From contig NZ_JAGTXB010000002.1 in assembly GCF_018224885.1 (NCBI RefSeq), positions 434,001-498,000 of the forward strand: DNA of 64,000 nucleotides, in the 5' to 3' direction. The translations under genes were made by a program, and so were the position numbers. Shown here piece after piece: positions 28,448 through 36,590 of this stretch. The notes under the pieces are model-generated. The model searched no databases and was not told the DNA's origin. It saw only the letters and a program-made list of their open reading frames with translations. The DNA is from Chitinophaga hostae (GTDB taxonomy: Bacteria > Bacteroidota > Bacteroidia > Chitinophagales > Chitinophagaceae). How positions within the stretch are numbered: position 1 is the first letter of the stretch; every line of letters starts with the position of its first letter.

Positions 28448-29143
28448 ATGACGCCTGAACAACCTATTATCCAATTAACAAACGCCAGTATATACCAGGG
28501 GCATTCATTGATATTATCGGATGTGAATATCACCGTGAATAAGGGGGAATTTGTTTATCTCATTGGAAAAACCGGTACTGGTAAATCCAGTTTGTTGAAG
28601 ACTTTATATGGTGATTTGCCCTTAAATGACGGTACCGGTCAGGTAGTGGGTTTTGATCTGAAGAAGATGGATTGGAAAAAAGTGCCGTATCTTCGCCGGA
28701 ATCTGGGTGTGGTGTTCCAGGATTTTCAGTTATTGACAGACCGCAATGTGCATGATAATTTGAAATTTGCGTTACGGGCTACCGGCTGGCAGGATCCAAA
28801 GGAAATGGAGGCTAAGATTTCGGATGTACTGGAAAAGGTAGGATTGGGAACCAAAGGGTTTAAAATGCCTTATGAGCTTTCAGGCGGAGAGCAGCAGCGT
28901 GTGGATATTGCCCGTGCCATGTTGAATTCGCCCAAGCTGATCCTGGCAGATGAGCCTACAGGTAACCTGGATCCGGAAACCTCCGATGGTATTATGCAGC
29001 TGTTATTCCGTATTTGCCGGGAAGGAACCGCCATCGTAATGGCCACACATGATTATATTGTATTACAGAAATTCCCGTCGAGAGTACTCCGTACCGAAAA
29101 CGGGCATGTGGCAGATAATGCGGCTGTAAACTTTTCTTCCTAA
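28448..29143 (+). CDS. ftsE: Cell-division ATP-binding protein FtsE
   Basis: A 231-residue ABC ATPase. Walker A GKTGTGKSS (40-48), Q-loop VFQDFQLL, signature LSGGEQQRVDIARAM and Walker B LILADEPTGNLDPE are all intact. The FtsE-like features are the VFQDF and RNVHDNL stretches. FtsX is not adjacent, so the partner must lie elsewhere, as in many Bacteroidota. The start at ATG 28448 is chosen over TTG 28415, which overlaps the -7 box. Confidence 0.88.
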   Translation: MTPEQPIIQLTNASIYQGHSLILSDVNITVNKGEFVYLIGKTGTGKSSLLKTLYGDLPLNDGTGQVVGFDLKKMDWKKVPYLRRNLGVVFQDFQLLTDRNVHDNLKFALRATGWQDPKEMEAKISDVLEKVGLGTKGFKMPYELSGGEQQRVDIARAMLNSPKLILADEPTGNLDPETSDGIMQLLFRICREGTAIVMATHDYIVLQKFPSRVLRTENGHVADNAAVNFSS

Positions 29144-29209
29144 GAGTTGTTGAGGAAGAGAGATTTACAATTGCATATTATCTCTCATTTATTATTAATT
29201 TCCGGTTAA

Positions 29210-29240
29210 TTGGTAATTCCTATTTTTTAAGTTACCTTTG
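29210..29240 (+). promoter_or_regulatory. Bacteroidota promoter for rpsO
   Basis: TTG (29210-29212), a 20-bp spacer and TACCTTTG (29233-29240). Transcription would start about 45 nt before the rpsO ATG, leaving room for a regulatory leader. It is one of the two best -33/-7 pairs in the window. Confidence 0.72.
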
Positions 29241-29291
29241 CACCGGAAAAATAGCGACAAAAAACATTATTATTACTTATTATTTTTAAAG

Positions 29292-29564
29292 ATGTCTTAC
29301 TTAACTGTTGAAAAGAAAGCCAATATTTTTAAGGAATTTGGTGGAAGCGAAAAAAATACAGGCTCTGTGGATGCACAAATTGCGCTGCTGACTGAGCGTA
29401 TCAACAGCATTTCCGGTCACCTGAAACAAAACAAAAAGGATTTTTCTACCCATCGTGGTTTGATGAAAATGGTTGGCCAGAGAAAGCGTTTGCTTTCCTA
29501 TTTATCTAAAACCAACCTCACAGGCTACCGTGCCCTCATCGAGAAGTTAGGTATCAGGAAATAA
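29292..29564 (+). CDS. rpsO: 30S ribosomal protein S15
   Basis: A 90-residue primary 16S rRNA-binding protein. The family core (GSVDAQIALLTERINSISGHL, HRGLMKMVGQRKRLLSYL) is complete. Start ATG 29292 gives the standard length; an earlier in-frame ATG at 29238 overlaps the promoter. The rpsO-pnp order is widely conserved. Confidence 0.97.
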   Translation: MSYLTVEKKANIFKEFGGSEKNTGSVDAQIALLTERINSISGHLKQNKKDFSTHRGLMKMVGQRKRLLSYLSKTNLTGYRALIEKLGIRK

Positions 29565-29583
29565 CCATGACTTAATTATAGCG

Positions 29584-29619
29584 CTATTCCCAACTTATAC
29601 GGTTGGGAATAGTTTTTTT
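29584..29619 (+). terminator. Terminator between rpsO and pnp
   Basis: CTATTCCCAAC pairs perfectly with GTTGGGAATAG (11 bp, 7-base loop), followed by seven T. It should end most rpsO transcripts or attenuate pnp, as in other rpsO-pnp pairs. Confidence 0.85.
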
Positions 29620-29687
29620 GTATGTATACCTTTTGTTATCCTTGTGATTTTAAATGGATAACGTTATCAATTAATCCTCACTTTATT

Positions 29688-32048
29688 ATGAATCTGACAC
29701 CTATTTCAGTGAAATTCGATATAGGAGACGGTCGTATGGTGACCATCGAAACTGGCAAGTTGGCCCGTCAGGCCGACGGTGCGGTTACGGTGCGTTTAGG
29801 TAATTCTATTTTGCTGGCCACTGTGGTAGCAAATAAAGAACCCAAACCAGGCCAGTCTTTTTTCCCCCTTACGGTTGATTACCAGGAAAAATTTGCATCT
29901 GCCGGTCGCATACCCGGTTCCTTTTTCAAACGTGAAGGCCGGTTGTCTGATTCCGAGGTACTTATTTCCCGTTTGATTGACCGCGCATTGCGTCCCCTGT
30001 TCCCCGACAACTATCTCTGCGAAGTACAGGTACTCGTTACCCTGATATCTTCCGATCCTGAAGTAATGCCTGATGCGCTGGCTTGCCTGGCTGCCTCTGC
30101 AGCACTCGCAGTATCTGACGTTCCCATCCAGGAAATCATTTCTGAGGTGCGTGTAGCCCGCATTGATGGCAAAATTGTTATCAACCCTAACCGTACTGAA
30201 CTGGCTAAGGCCGATATGGACTTCATCATTGGTGCTACCGACAAGAACATCATGATGGTGGAAGGTGAAAGTAAAGAGTGCCAGGAAGAAGACCTGATCA
30301 GCGCTATTGAAGCAGCACACGCTGCTATCCGCGTGCAGGTAAAGGCACAGGAAGAACTGCGTGACCTGAAAGGTGTGAAAGGCAAACGTGAATACGCACA
30401 ACCTCACCAGAACGAAGAACTGAAAGCAAAAGTGGAAGCTTTTGCAAAAGATAAAATTTACCAGGTAGCTAAATCAGCTTCCGCCAAGCACGATCGCAGC
30501 GATGCGTTTGCTGCCATTGGTGTGGAACTGAAAGAACACCTGGGCGAATTGCCTGAAGAAGATCAGCCGCTGGTAAAAGAATACCTGCATGATCTGGAAA
30601 AAGAAGTGATCCGTAACATGATCCTCGACGAATCCGTTCGCCTGGATGGTCGTGCACTGGACCAGGTTCGTCCGCTGGCAATGGAAACAGACATCCTGCC
30701 TTCTCCGCACGGCTCTGCCCTGTTTACCCGTGGTGAAACACAGTCGCTGACTACTGTTACCCTCGGTACGCCGGAAGATGAACTGCTGATCGAAAGCGCA
30801 GCTGTTTCCAACTATTCCAAATTCATCCTGCATTATAATTTCCCGCCATTCTCAACCGGTGAGGTGAAAATGATGCGCGGCCCCGGCCGTCGTGAAGTTG
30901 GACACGGTAACCTCGCCATGCGCTCCCTGAAACAAATGATGCCAGGCAGCGACTACGCTTATACCGTAAGAGTGGTTTCTGATATCCTCGAATCCAATGG
31001 TTCTTCCTCCATGGCTACCGTATGCGCCGGTTCACTGGCACTGATGGACGCAGGCGTTCCTTTGCCTAAGCACGTTTCCGGTGTGGCAATGGGATTGATT
31101 TCCCGCGCTTCCGATGGTAAATGGGCAGTATTAACCGATATCCTTGGTGATGAAGATCACCTGGGTGATATGGACTTTAAAGTAACCGGTACCCGCGATG
31201 GTATTGTGGGTATACAGATGGACATTAAGGTTGATGGTTTAAGCATGGATGTAATGCGCTCTGCACTGGCCCAGGCCAAGAAAGGCCGCCTGCATATTGT
31301 GGAAGCCATGTACGAAGCATTCCCTGCTGCACGTCCTGAACCTAAACCACATGCACCACGCATGGAGAAGATCATTATTGACCGCGAATTTATCGGCGCA
31401 GTGATCGGACCCGGTGGTAAAATTATACAGGAGATCCAACGCGAAACCGGTACTACCATCAACATCGAAGAAGTTGGTGAAACCGGTGAAGTTAGCATCT
31501 TCTCTTCTCAGAAGGAAAGTCTCGATAAAGCGGTAGCATGGGTAAAAGGCATCATCGCTGTACCTGAAGTAGGGGAAGTTTATGAGTCTGTTGTTAAATC
31601 CATCATGCCTTATGGTGCTTTTGTTGAGTTCATGCCTGGTAAACAAGGCTTGCTCCACATCTCCGAAGTTTCCTGGAAACGCCTGGAAACAATGGAAGGT
31701 GTGCTGACAGAAGGTGAAAAAGTAAAAGTGAAGCTCACTGGTACAGATCCTAAAACCGGTAAATTTAAGCTGAGCCGCAAAGTGCTGATGCCTAAACCAG
31801 ACGGTTATGTGGAAAGACCTGAACGCGAAGAGCGTGGTGACGACAGGCGCGATTTCCGTGATCGCGGCGATCGTGACCGTGGTGGTGATCGTGGCGACAG
31901 ACGTGGTCCCCGTGACGACAGACGTGGCGGCGATGACAGACGCGGTGGTGGCGACAGACGTGATTTCAATCGTGACGACAGACGTGGCGGCGGAGATTAC
32001 AACTCCCGTCCTGAAAAACCACAAGAGCCTACCTTTGATGCCGAATAG
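29688..32048 (+). CDS. pnp: Polynucleotide phosphorylase with Arg/Asp/Gly-rich tail
   Basis: A 786-residue 3'-5' exoribonuclease that degrades RNA by phosphorolysis. Two RNase PH domains are joined by the all-alpha domain; [20 protein letters not shown] marks the second active domain. A KH domain starts near residue 561 ([15 protein letters not shown]) and an S1 domain covers about 628-700. The last 70 residues (from about 717) are a low-complexity tail of RGD, DRR and RGG words absent from E. coli PNPase (711 residues). Start ATG 29688 is chosen over 29622 because [11 protein letters not shown] matches the family start. Confidence 0.96.
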   Translation: MNLTPISVKFDIGDGRMVTIETGKLARQADGAVTVRLGNSILLATVVANKEPKPGQSFFPLTVDYQEKFASAGRIPGSFFKREGRLSDSEVLISRLIDRALRPLFPDNYLCEVQVLVTLISSDPEVMPDALACLAASAALAVSDVPIQEIISEVRVARIDGKIVINPNRTELAKADMDFIIGATDKNIMMVEGESKECQEEDLISAIEAAHAAIRVQVKAQEELRDLKGVKGKREYAQPHQNEELKAKVEAFAKDKIYQVAKSASAKHDRSDAFAAIGVELKEHLGELPEEDQPLVKEYLHDLEKEVIRNMILDESVRLDGRALDQVRPLAMETDILPSPHGSALFTRGETQSLTTVTLGTPEDELLIESAAVSNYSKFILHYNFPPFSTGEVKMMRGPGRREVGHGNLAMRSLKQMMPGSDYAYTVRVVSDILESNGSSSMATVCAGSLALMDAGVPLPKHVSGVAMGLISRASDGKWAVLTDILGDEDHLGDMDFKVTGTRDGIVGIQMDIKVDGLSMDVMRSALAQAKKGRLHIVEAMYEAFPAARPEPKPHAPRMEKIIIDREFIGAVIGPGGKIIQEIQRETGTTINIEEVGETGEVSIFSSQKESLDKAVAWVKGIIAVPEVGEVYESVVKSIMPYGAFVEFMPGKQGLLHISEVSWKRLETMEGVLTEGEKVKVKLTGTDPKTGKFKLSRKVLMPKPDGYVERPEREERGDDRRDFRDRGDRDRGGDRGDRRGPRDDRRGGDDRRGGGDRRDFNRDDRRGGGDYNSRPEKPQEPTFDAE

Positions 32049-32086
32049 GCGCTGTTATAGCTAGCAGATAACTGGAATTAAATAAG

Positions 32087-32120
32087 AAAAAAAGCTGCCC
32101 CGACTGGGGCAGCTTTTTTT
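32087..32120. terminator. Bidirectional terminator between pnp and 32126 gene
   Basis: Perfect stem GCTGCCCC/GGGGCAGC with GACT loop, flanked by seven A on the left and seven T on the right, so it works on both strands of this convergent junction. Confidence 0.9.
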
Positions 32121-32125
32121 ATGAA

Positions 32126-32698
32126 CTATCTCTTCGTTAGTTGCTCTACCCTGAATGTACTTTCCCTGAATATTTCCCGGCCGCTGTTTAAGCGAAATAC
32201 CCGGTAGTTATTGCCATCAATCGGTTCCGCAATCATTTTGTAGGCAGGCTGGAGGGCCTTTGTACTCCGGTCTATTACCCGCACCATCCCGGCGGCCAGC
32301 AGATCCGGTAAAATCTCTTCCACATAGGGCAACATAATGCCGCCATCTTCTGCCCATAACATGTTCATTTTTCCCGTACTATAGCTGAAGTCCTTATTGG
32401 TGCTATCTTCCAGGTAACAATATGCCTTACGGAAATGGTTGCCCATATCAATGGCATTTAAACGGGTAAACTGCACACTGCTAAATACCTTGTTACTATA
32501 CCTGGCATTGCGGAGGGTAGTGTCCATGGTTTCCATATAATCACGGAGATTACTGCGCTCAAATATCAGTGTTACATTTTCGGTCTGGTACACAATAGAA
32601 TCGGTAATAGGTGCTGGCGGCTGCTTGATTTTGATGATCTGGGCCATTCCGGATAGCGACAAGGCTATACCGGCCAGCAGAAGGAACAGTGGTTTCAT
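32126..32698 (-). CDS. Secreted protein of unknown function
   Basis: A 190-residue protein. A signal peptide (MKPLFLLLAGIALSLSGMAQ) is followed by a mature domain with alternating strands and a central helix (FRKAYCYLEDSTNKDFSYSTGKMNMLW). No family is recognised. It has its own -7 box on the edge of a palindrome and a terminator at its 3' end, so it appears monocistronic. Confidence 0.75.
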   Translation of the reverse strand: MKPLFLLLAGIALSLSGMAQIIKIKQPPAPITDSIVYQTENVTLIFERSNLRDYMETMDTTLRNARYSNKVFSSVQFTRLNAIDMGNHFRKAYCYLEDSTNKDFSYSTGKMNMLWAEDGGIMLPYVEEILPDLLAAGMVRVIDRSTKALQPAYKMIAEPIDGNNYRVFRLNSGREIFRESTFRVEQLTKR

Positions 32699-32723
32699 AG
32701 GATATTTTATATTATTTATTAAT

Positions 32724-32731
32724 CAAATATA
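32724..32731 (-). promoter_or_regulatory. -7 box for the 32126-32698 gene (TATATTTG)
   Basis: An exact TAnnTTTG match 26 bp before the start codon, lying immediately outside the left end of the palindrome at 32734. Confidence 0.5.
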
Positions 32732-32733
32732 AT

Positions 32734-32860
32734 AAAAAAGCAGAAAGCTAAAAGCGGAAAGCAAAAAGCTATTGTAACGAATGATAAATGTGAATATTTT
32801 ATATCTGCTTAGATCATTCGCTACAATAGCTTTTTGCTTTCCGCTTTTAGCTTTCTGCTT
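32734..32860. repeat. Intergenic palindrome, heptamer (GC-phased) class, in a divergent promoter region
   Basis: Arms about 32734-32788 and 32808-32860 are inverted copies. In the right arm GC recurs at 32829, 32836, 32843, 32850 and 32857, exact 7-bp steps of NGCTTTY words. The loop side carries CGAATGAT..ATCATTCG. Each end abuts a -7 box of one of the two divergent genes, and the final T is the first base of the prmA box. Confidence 0.9.
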
Positions 32861-32867
32861 ATCTTTG
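32860..32867 (+). promoter_or_regulatory. -7 box for prmA (TATCTTTG)
   Basis: An exact TAnnTTTG match ending only 6 bp before the prmA ATG, so the message would have almost no leader. A TTTG at 32833-32836, inside the palindrome arm, lies 23 bp upstream and could act as the -33 element. Confidence 0.6.
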
Positions 32868-32873
32868 CGGCCT

Positions 32874-33698
32874 ATGTCTTACATTGCTATTACGATGCAC
32901 GCAGGTGCGCATCAAACGGATCTGTTGATTGCACAGTTATCTGAAGTGGGTTACGAGGGATTTGAAGAGCAGGCAGCGGCCCTGGTAGGGTATATCCCGG
33001 AAACGGATTTTGATGAAGCTGTACTGCAGGAAATTTTGCAGCCTTACGGGGTTGCCTATACGAAAGAAACTATTTTGCCTGCTAACTGGAATGCAGTGTG
33101 GGAGAGTAATTTTCAACCGGTACAGGTAGATGATTTTTGTGGTATACGGGCGGCATTTCACCCTCCGTTTTCGCCGCAACCAGCCTATGAAATCGTGATT
33201 ACGCCTAAGATGTCGTTTGGTACGGGTCATCATGCCACTACTTCTTCCATGATAAAACTGATGGAATCCATCGGTTTTGAGGGTAAAAAGGTGTTTGATT
33301 TCGGCACCGGTACCGGGATACTCGCTATCCTGGCGGAAATGATGGGAGCGGCCACTGCAGACGCTATCGACTATGATGAATGGGCGGTGAATAATACCCT
33401 GGAAAATATCGAAGCCAACAAAATGAGTACCGTAAAAGTATGGCAGGCCGACCGCCTTGATGCCATTACCGAAAAATATGATATATTGCTGGCGAATATC
33501 AACTGTAACATCCTGTTACAATTTATGGGGGATATGCGCGGACTGGTACAACCCGGTGGCAAACTGCTGTTAAGTGGCATTTTAACTACCGACGAAACGA
33601 AAATCACCGTAGCAGCAGCATCTCATGGATTTGTACCGGAGCGGAAAATTGAAAAGGATAACTGGCTCGCCCTCCAATTTGGGGTACCGGTAGCATAA
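32874..33698 (+). CDS. prmA: Ribosomal protein L11 methyltransferase
   Basis: A 274-residue SAM-dependent enzyme that methylates L11. Motifs are MSFGTGHHATT (substrate/SAM loop), FDFGTGTGILAILA (motif I) and LLANINCNILL (motif IV). The upstream extension to 32781 runs through the palindrome and promoter and is not coding. The ATG lies at or next to the predicted transcription start. Confidence 0.93.
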   Translation: MSYIAITMHAGAHQTDLLIAQLSEVGYEGFEEQAAALVGYIPETDFDEAVLQEILQPYGVAYTKETILPANWNAVWESNFQPVQVDDFCGIRAAFHPPFSPQPAYEIVITPKMSFGTGHHATTSSMIKLMESIGFEGKKVFDFGTGTGILAILAEMMGAATADAIDYDEWAVNNTLENIEANKMSTVKVWQADRLDAITEKYDILLANINCNILLQFMGDMRGLVQPGGKLLLSGILTTDETKITVAAASHGFVPERKIEKDNWLALQFGVPVA

Positions 33699-33816
33699 TA
33701 GATTAAAAGTTACATATGAAAAGTGTTGATAATCCAACTTTTGTGTTACAATCTTTTCTAATATTGTCGCTATTTTAACAGAGAATTTGTTATCTTAGCA
33801 TTCCTAACTTGTAGTG

Positions 33817-34458
33817 ATGGTAGAAATTTTATTGCTTATTTGTGCTTATCTGATAGGATCTGTTCCCACAGCTGTTTGGGTAAGTAAAGGCGTTTTTGGT
33901 ATGGATATCAGGGAGTATGGTAGCGGCAACGCCGGGGCTACCAATACTTTCAGGGTACTGGGTCCGAAAGCGGGTACCTTTGTAATGGTGGTAGACATGC
34001 TGAAAGGCGTCTTGGCGGTTCGTTTAGCTTATCTGGCTCCTTACTATCACGATCCCGAAAATCTTACACAGCTGGTAAATCTCCAGATAGGTCTGGGACT
34101 GGCTGCTGTAGTTGGCCATATTTTCCCGATCTGGGCGAATTTTAAAGGTGGTAAAGGTATTGCCACCCTGTTTGGTCTCGTACTGGCCATACAGCCGCTG
34201 GTAGCATTGTGCTGCGTAGGCGTATTTTTAATGATCCTCTTCTTAACAAGATATGTATCGCTCAGTTCAATTATAGCCAGTATTGCTTTCCCGATACTGA
34301 TCCTGTATATCTTTAATGAGCCGGAGATATTTTATCGCATCTTTGCTATTGCTGTGGCGCTGATGGTGGTATTGACCCACCAGAAAAACATTACGCGGTT
34401 ATTGAAAGGTGTGGAAAGTAAAGTACCGTTATTTAAAAACAAAAAGGACAAAAACTAG
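33817..34458 (+). CDS. plsY: Glycerol-3-phosphate acyltransferase PlsY
   Basis: A 213-residue inner-membrane enzyme that uses acyl-phosphate to make lysophosphatidate. Motifs are GSVPTAVWV, GSGNAGATNTFRVLG and HIFPIWANFKGGKGIATL, with about six hydrophobic helices. A GTG directly precedes the ATG; ATG 33817 is preferred. A near -7 box (TATCTTAG) starts at 33791. Confidence 0.94.
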   Translation: MVEILLLICAYLIGSVPTAVWVSKGVFGMDIREYGSGNAGATNTFRVLGPKAGTFVMVVDMLKGVLAVRLAYLAPYYHDPENLTQLVNLQIGLGLAAVVGHIFPIWANFKGGKGIATLFGLVLAIQPLVALCCVGVFLMILFLTRYVSLSSIIASIAFPILILYIFNEPEIFYRIFAIAVALMVVLTHQKNITRLLKGVESKVPLFKNKKDKN

Positions 34459-34472
34459 TTATAGTTATATAA

Positions 34473-34537
34473 CAAAAGCATGAAGCAGGAAGCTATGGCC
34501 ATAAATTGTGCATGCTTTTTGCTTTGTGCTTTTTGCG
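34473..34537. repeat. Intergenic palindrome, heptamer (GC-phased) class, worn
   Basis: Left arm about 34473-34498, right arm about 34511-34537. Right arm GC at 34514, 34521, 34528 and 34535, exact 7-bp steps. The arms pair imperfectly and no central core is preserved. It lies between plsY and the M48 gene, on the same strand. Confidence 0.7.
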
Positions 34538-34563
34538 TTTACGCAACTTAAATTAATGCTCCC

Positions 34564-35370
34564 ATGAAAAAGTATGTCTTATTCTTTACTGCCAGCCTTG
34601 CATTGGGCGCCTGTAGCCGCGTTCCTATCACTGGTCGCAGTCAGTTGAACCTCATTCCTGAAAGCACCATGCAGTCAATGGCCCTGCAGGAGTACCAGTC
34701 GTTCCTGTCATCTAACAAGGTAGTGGCACAAACCACCAGTAAAGACGCTGAAATGGTTAAAAGGGTAGGCCAGCGTATTGCTCTTGCCGTTACCAATTAC
34801 ATGAACCAGCATAACATGGGCAATGAAGTTGCCAATTATAAATGGGAATTTAACCTGGTGGATAATAAGGAAGTAAACGCCTGGTGTATGCCCGGTGGTA
34901 AGGTAGTAGTATATACCGGTTTATTACCTGTTACCCAGAATGAAACCGCGTTGGCCTGTGTAATGGGGCATGAAATTGCGCATGCGATTGCGCGTCATGG
35001 TAACGAACGTATGAGTCAGGGCTTGGCCATGCAGGGAATACAAATGGCAGGCGCCGTTGCCCTGAATAAAAACCCTACTGCCGTAAACCTGTTCAACCAG
35101 GCATTTGGTGTAGGCGGTAACATGGGTATGCTGGCATTTTCCCGGGGCAATGAGCTGGAAGCAGATCACCTGGGCGTTATATTCATGGCTATGGCCGGAT
35201 ACAACCCGCAGGAATCTATTCCTTTCTGGACTCGTATGGCGAATATGAGCCAGGGCCAGAAGCCACCTGAATTCCTGAGCACACACCCCAGCGATGCAAC
35301 CCGTGTACAGAAATTACAACAACTGATGCCGGAAGCAATGAAGTATTATACGCCGGCCAGAAAAGCATAA
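34564..35370 (+). CDS. M48 family metalloprotease lipoprotein (BepA/LoiP-like)
   Basis: A 268-residue periplasmic zinc protease anchored as a lipoprotein (LGAC, Cys17). Zinc site H136-E-I-A-H140 with third ligand E197 in ELEAD. MP-GGKVVVYTGLL precedes the active site, as in LoiP and BepA. A role in outer-membrane protein quality control is likely by family. The stop codon sits within the left arm of the following palindrome. Confidence 0.88.
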   Translation: MKKYVLFFTASLALGACSRVPITGRSQLNLIPESTMQSMALQEYQSFLSSNKVVAQTTSKDAEMVKRVGQRIALAVTNYMNQHNMGNEVANYKWEFNLVDNKEVNAWCMPGGKVVVYTGLLPVTQNETALACVMGHEIAHAIARHGNERMSQGLAMQGIQMAGAVALNKNPTAVNLFNQAFGVGGNMGMLAFSRGNELEADHLGVIFMAMAGYNPQESIPFWTRMANMSQGQKPPEFLSTHPSDATRVQKLQQLMPEAMKYYTPARKA

Positions 35371-35480
35371 GGCTGAAAGCATAAAGCTAAAAGTTATTGA
35401 GGCGAATGATCAGAGCGAGTGTTATCCCGCTTTAATCATTCGCCTCAATAACTTTTAGCTTTATGCTTTCAGCTTTACGC
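35364..35480. repeat. Intergenic palindrome, heptamer (GC-phased) class, covering both stop codons
   Basis: Arms about 35364-35411 and 35434-35480 are inverted copies with few mismatches. GC recurs at 35458, 35465, 35472 and 35479, exact 7-bp steps. GCGAATGAT..ATCATTCGC forms the inner stem. The TAA of the M48 gene (35368-35370) and the TAA of oxyR (35475-35477) both lie inside the arms. Confidence 0.9.
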
Positions 35481-36425
35481 CTTCTCTGTAAGTATTTCTA
35501 TCACTTTTTTATTCTTCTGTACTTTCATTTTATCCGGTACATGCGTCAGGATTTCTTTCTTGAAAGCCTCTATCAGTGCTTGTTTGATAAAATGCCGGTG
35601 TGTAACCAGGCTGATTTCCCTTACCGGTTCCGGTGCTTTGAAATAGCGCACCATATTTAATTGCCGCGTGGTGAGGTCCTGTAGGGAAAGTTCCGGTAAA
35701 ATGGTATATCCTTCATTCAGATCCACCATTCTTTTCAGTGTTTCCACACTGCCGGTATTGTATTCCAGGTTCTTATTGTCGCCCATAGTGAATTTATCCT
35801 TGCAGATATTCAGCACCTGGTTACGCATACAATGACCTTCGTTCAGCAACCATACATCCTTGATGTCCAGCTCTTCGGCTTTTACTATTTTCTTTTCGTA
35901 CAGGGCATTGCTTTTGGCGGTATACACCACAAACGACTCATAAAATAAAGGATGTTCTTCCAGGTGGGGATTATGCAGGGGAGTGGCCAGCAATCCGCAA
36001 TCCAGCAGTTCCTGTTTCAGTTGCTGCATGATCTGCTCTGTGGGATATTCCCAGATCTCGAGCTTTACCTTCGGGTATTTTTTCATGAACCCGGTGAGTA
36101 TGCGGGGAAGCAGGTAGGGCGCCAGCGTAGGGATGATACCCACCTTGAGGGTACCCTGCACCTCCTTTTTCTGGTCAGTGATGATTTCGCGGATGCGGGC
36201 ATTTTCCTTGATAATGATCCTTGCCTGCGCTATCACGGAAACGCCTATTTCAGTAGGGACTACGGGGAGTTTGCTACGGTCAAACAGTTTTATGCCTAGT
36301 TCGTCCTCCAGTTTCTGGATCTGCATGCTCAGTGTCGGCTGGGTAACAAAACACTTCTCTGCAGCCATGATAAAACTTCTGTAGGTATCTACCGCAACAA
36401 TGTACTCCAATTGAACTGTCGTCAT
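35475..36425 (-). CDS. oxyR: Hydrogen peroxide-responsive LysR regulator OxyR
   Basis: A 316-residue LysR-type activator. The N-terminal winged helix (TFVTQPTLSMQIQKLE-like, residues 1-60) is followed by the periplasmic-binding-like sensor domain. Two cysteines, Cys199 and Cys208, fall in the motif GHCMRNQVLNIC at the same numbering and spacing as the disulfide pair of E. coli OxyR, which supports peroxide sensing. No catalase or peroxidase gene is adjacent. A -7 box is 21 bp upstream. Confidence 0.93.
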   Translation of the reverse strand: MTTVQLEYIVAVDTYRSFIMAAEKCFVTQPTLSMQIQKLEDELGIKLFDRSKLPVVPTEIGVSVIAQARIIIKENARIREIITDQKKEVQGTLKVGIIPTLAPYLLPRILTGFMKKYPKVKLEIWEYPTEQIMQQLKQELLDCGLLATPLHNPHLEEHPLFYESFVVYTAKSNALYEKKIVKAEELDIKDVWLLNEGHCMRNQVLNICKDKFTMGDNKNLEYNTGSVETLKRMVDLNEGYTILPELSLQDLTTRQLNMVRYFKAPEPVREISLVTHRHFIKQALIEAFKKEILTHVPDKMKVQKNKKVIEILTEKA

Positions 36426-36445
36426 TTTCCTCTAAATTGATAGCG

Positions 36446-36453
36446 CAAAGGTA
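36446..36453 (-). promoter_or_regulatory. -7 box for oxyR (TACCTTTG)
   Basis: An exact TAnnTTTG match on the minus strand, 21 bp upstream of the ATG. A palindrome starts about 30 bp further upstream. Confidence 0.55.
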
Positions 36454-36481
36454 TCAATAAAATCTATAGGAAGGGGGGCGG

Positions 36482-36590
36482 AATTTAGAATTACGAATTT
36501 CAAATTACGTATTTGTCAGAAGATAGTAAACGCAAAGATGATCCTTCGCCGTATTTCTTCTCACAAATACGTAATTCGTAATGCTAAAAT
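36482..36590. repeat. Intergenic palindrome, heptamer (AATT-phased) class
   Basis: AATT recurs at 36482, 36489, 36496 and 36503, exact 7-bp steps. The right arm (about 36556-36590) pairs with it but is one or two words shorter. The centre GAAGATAG..CTTC resembles the cores of other elements. The stop codon of the 36584 gene lies in the right arm. It is the second member of the class seen at 19238. Confidence 0.82.

Noticed and set aside
31239-32024. Minus-strand open frame of 261 codons
   Set aside because: Antisense to pnp; its Thr/Val-rich start mirrors the Arg/Asp-rich tail repeats.
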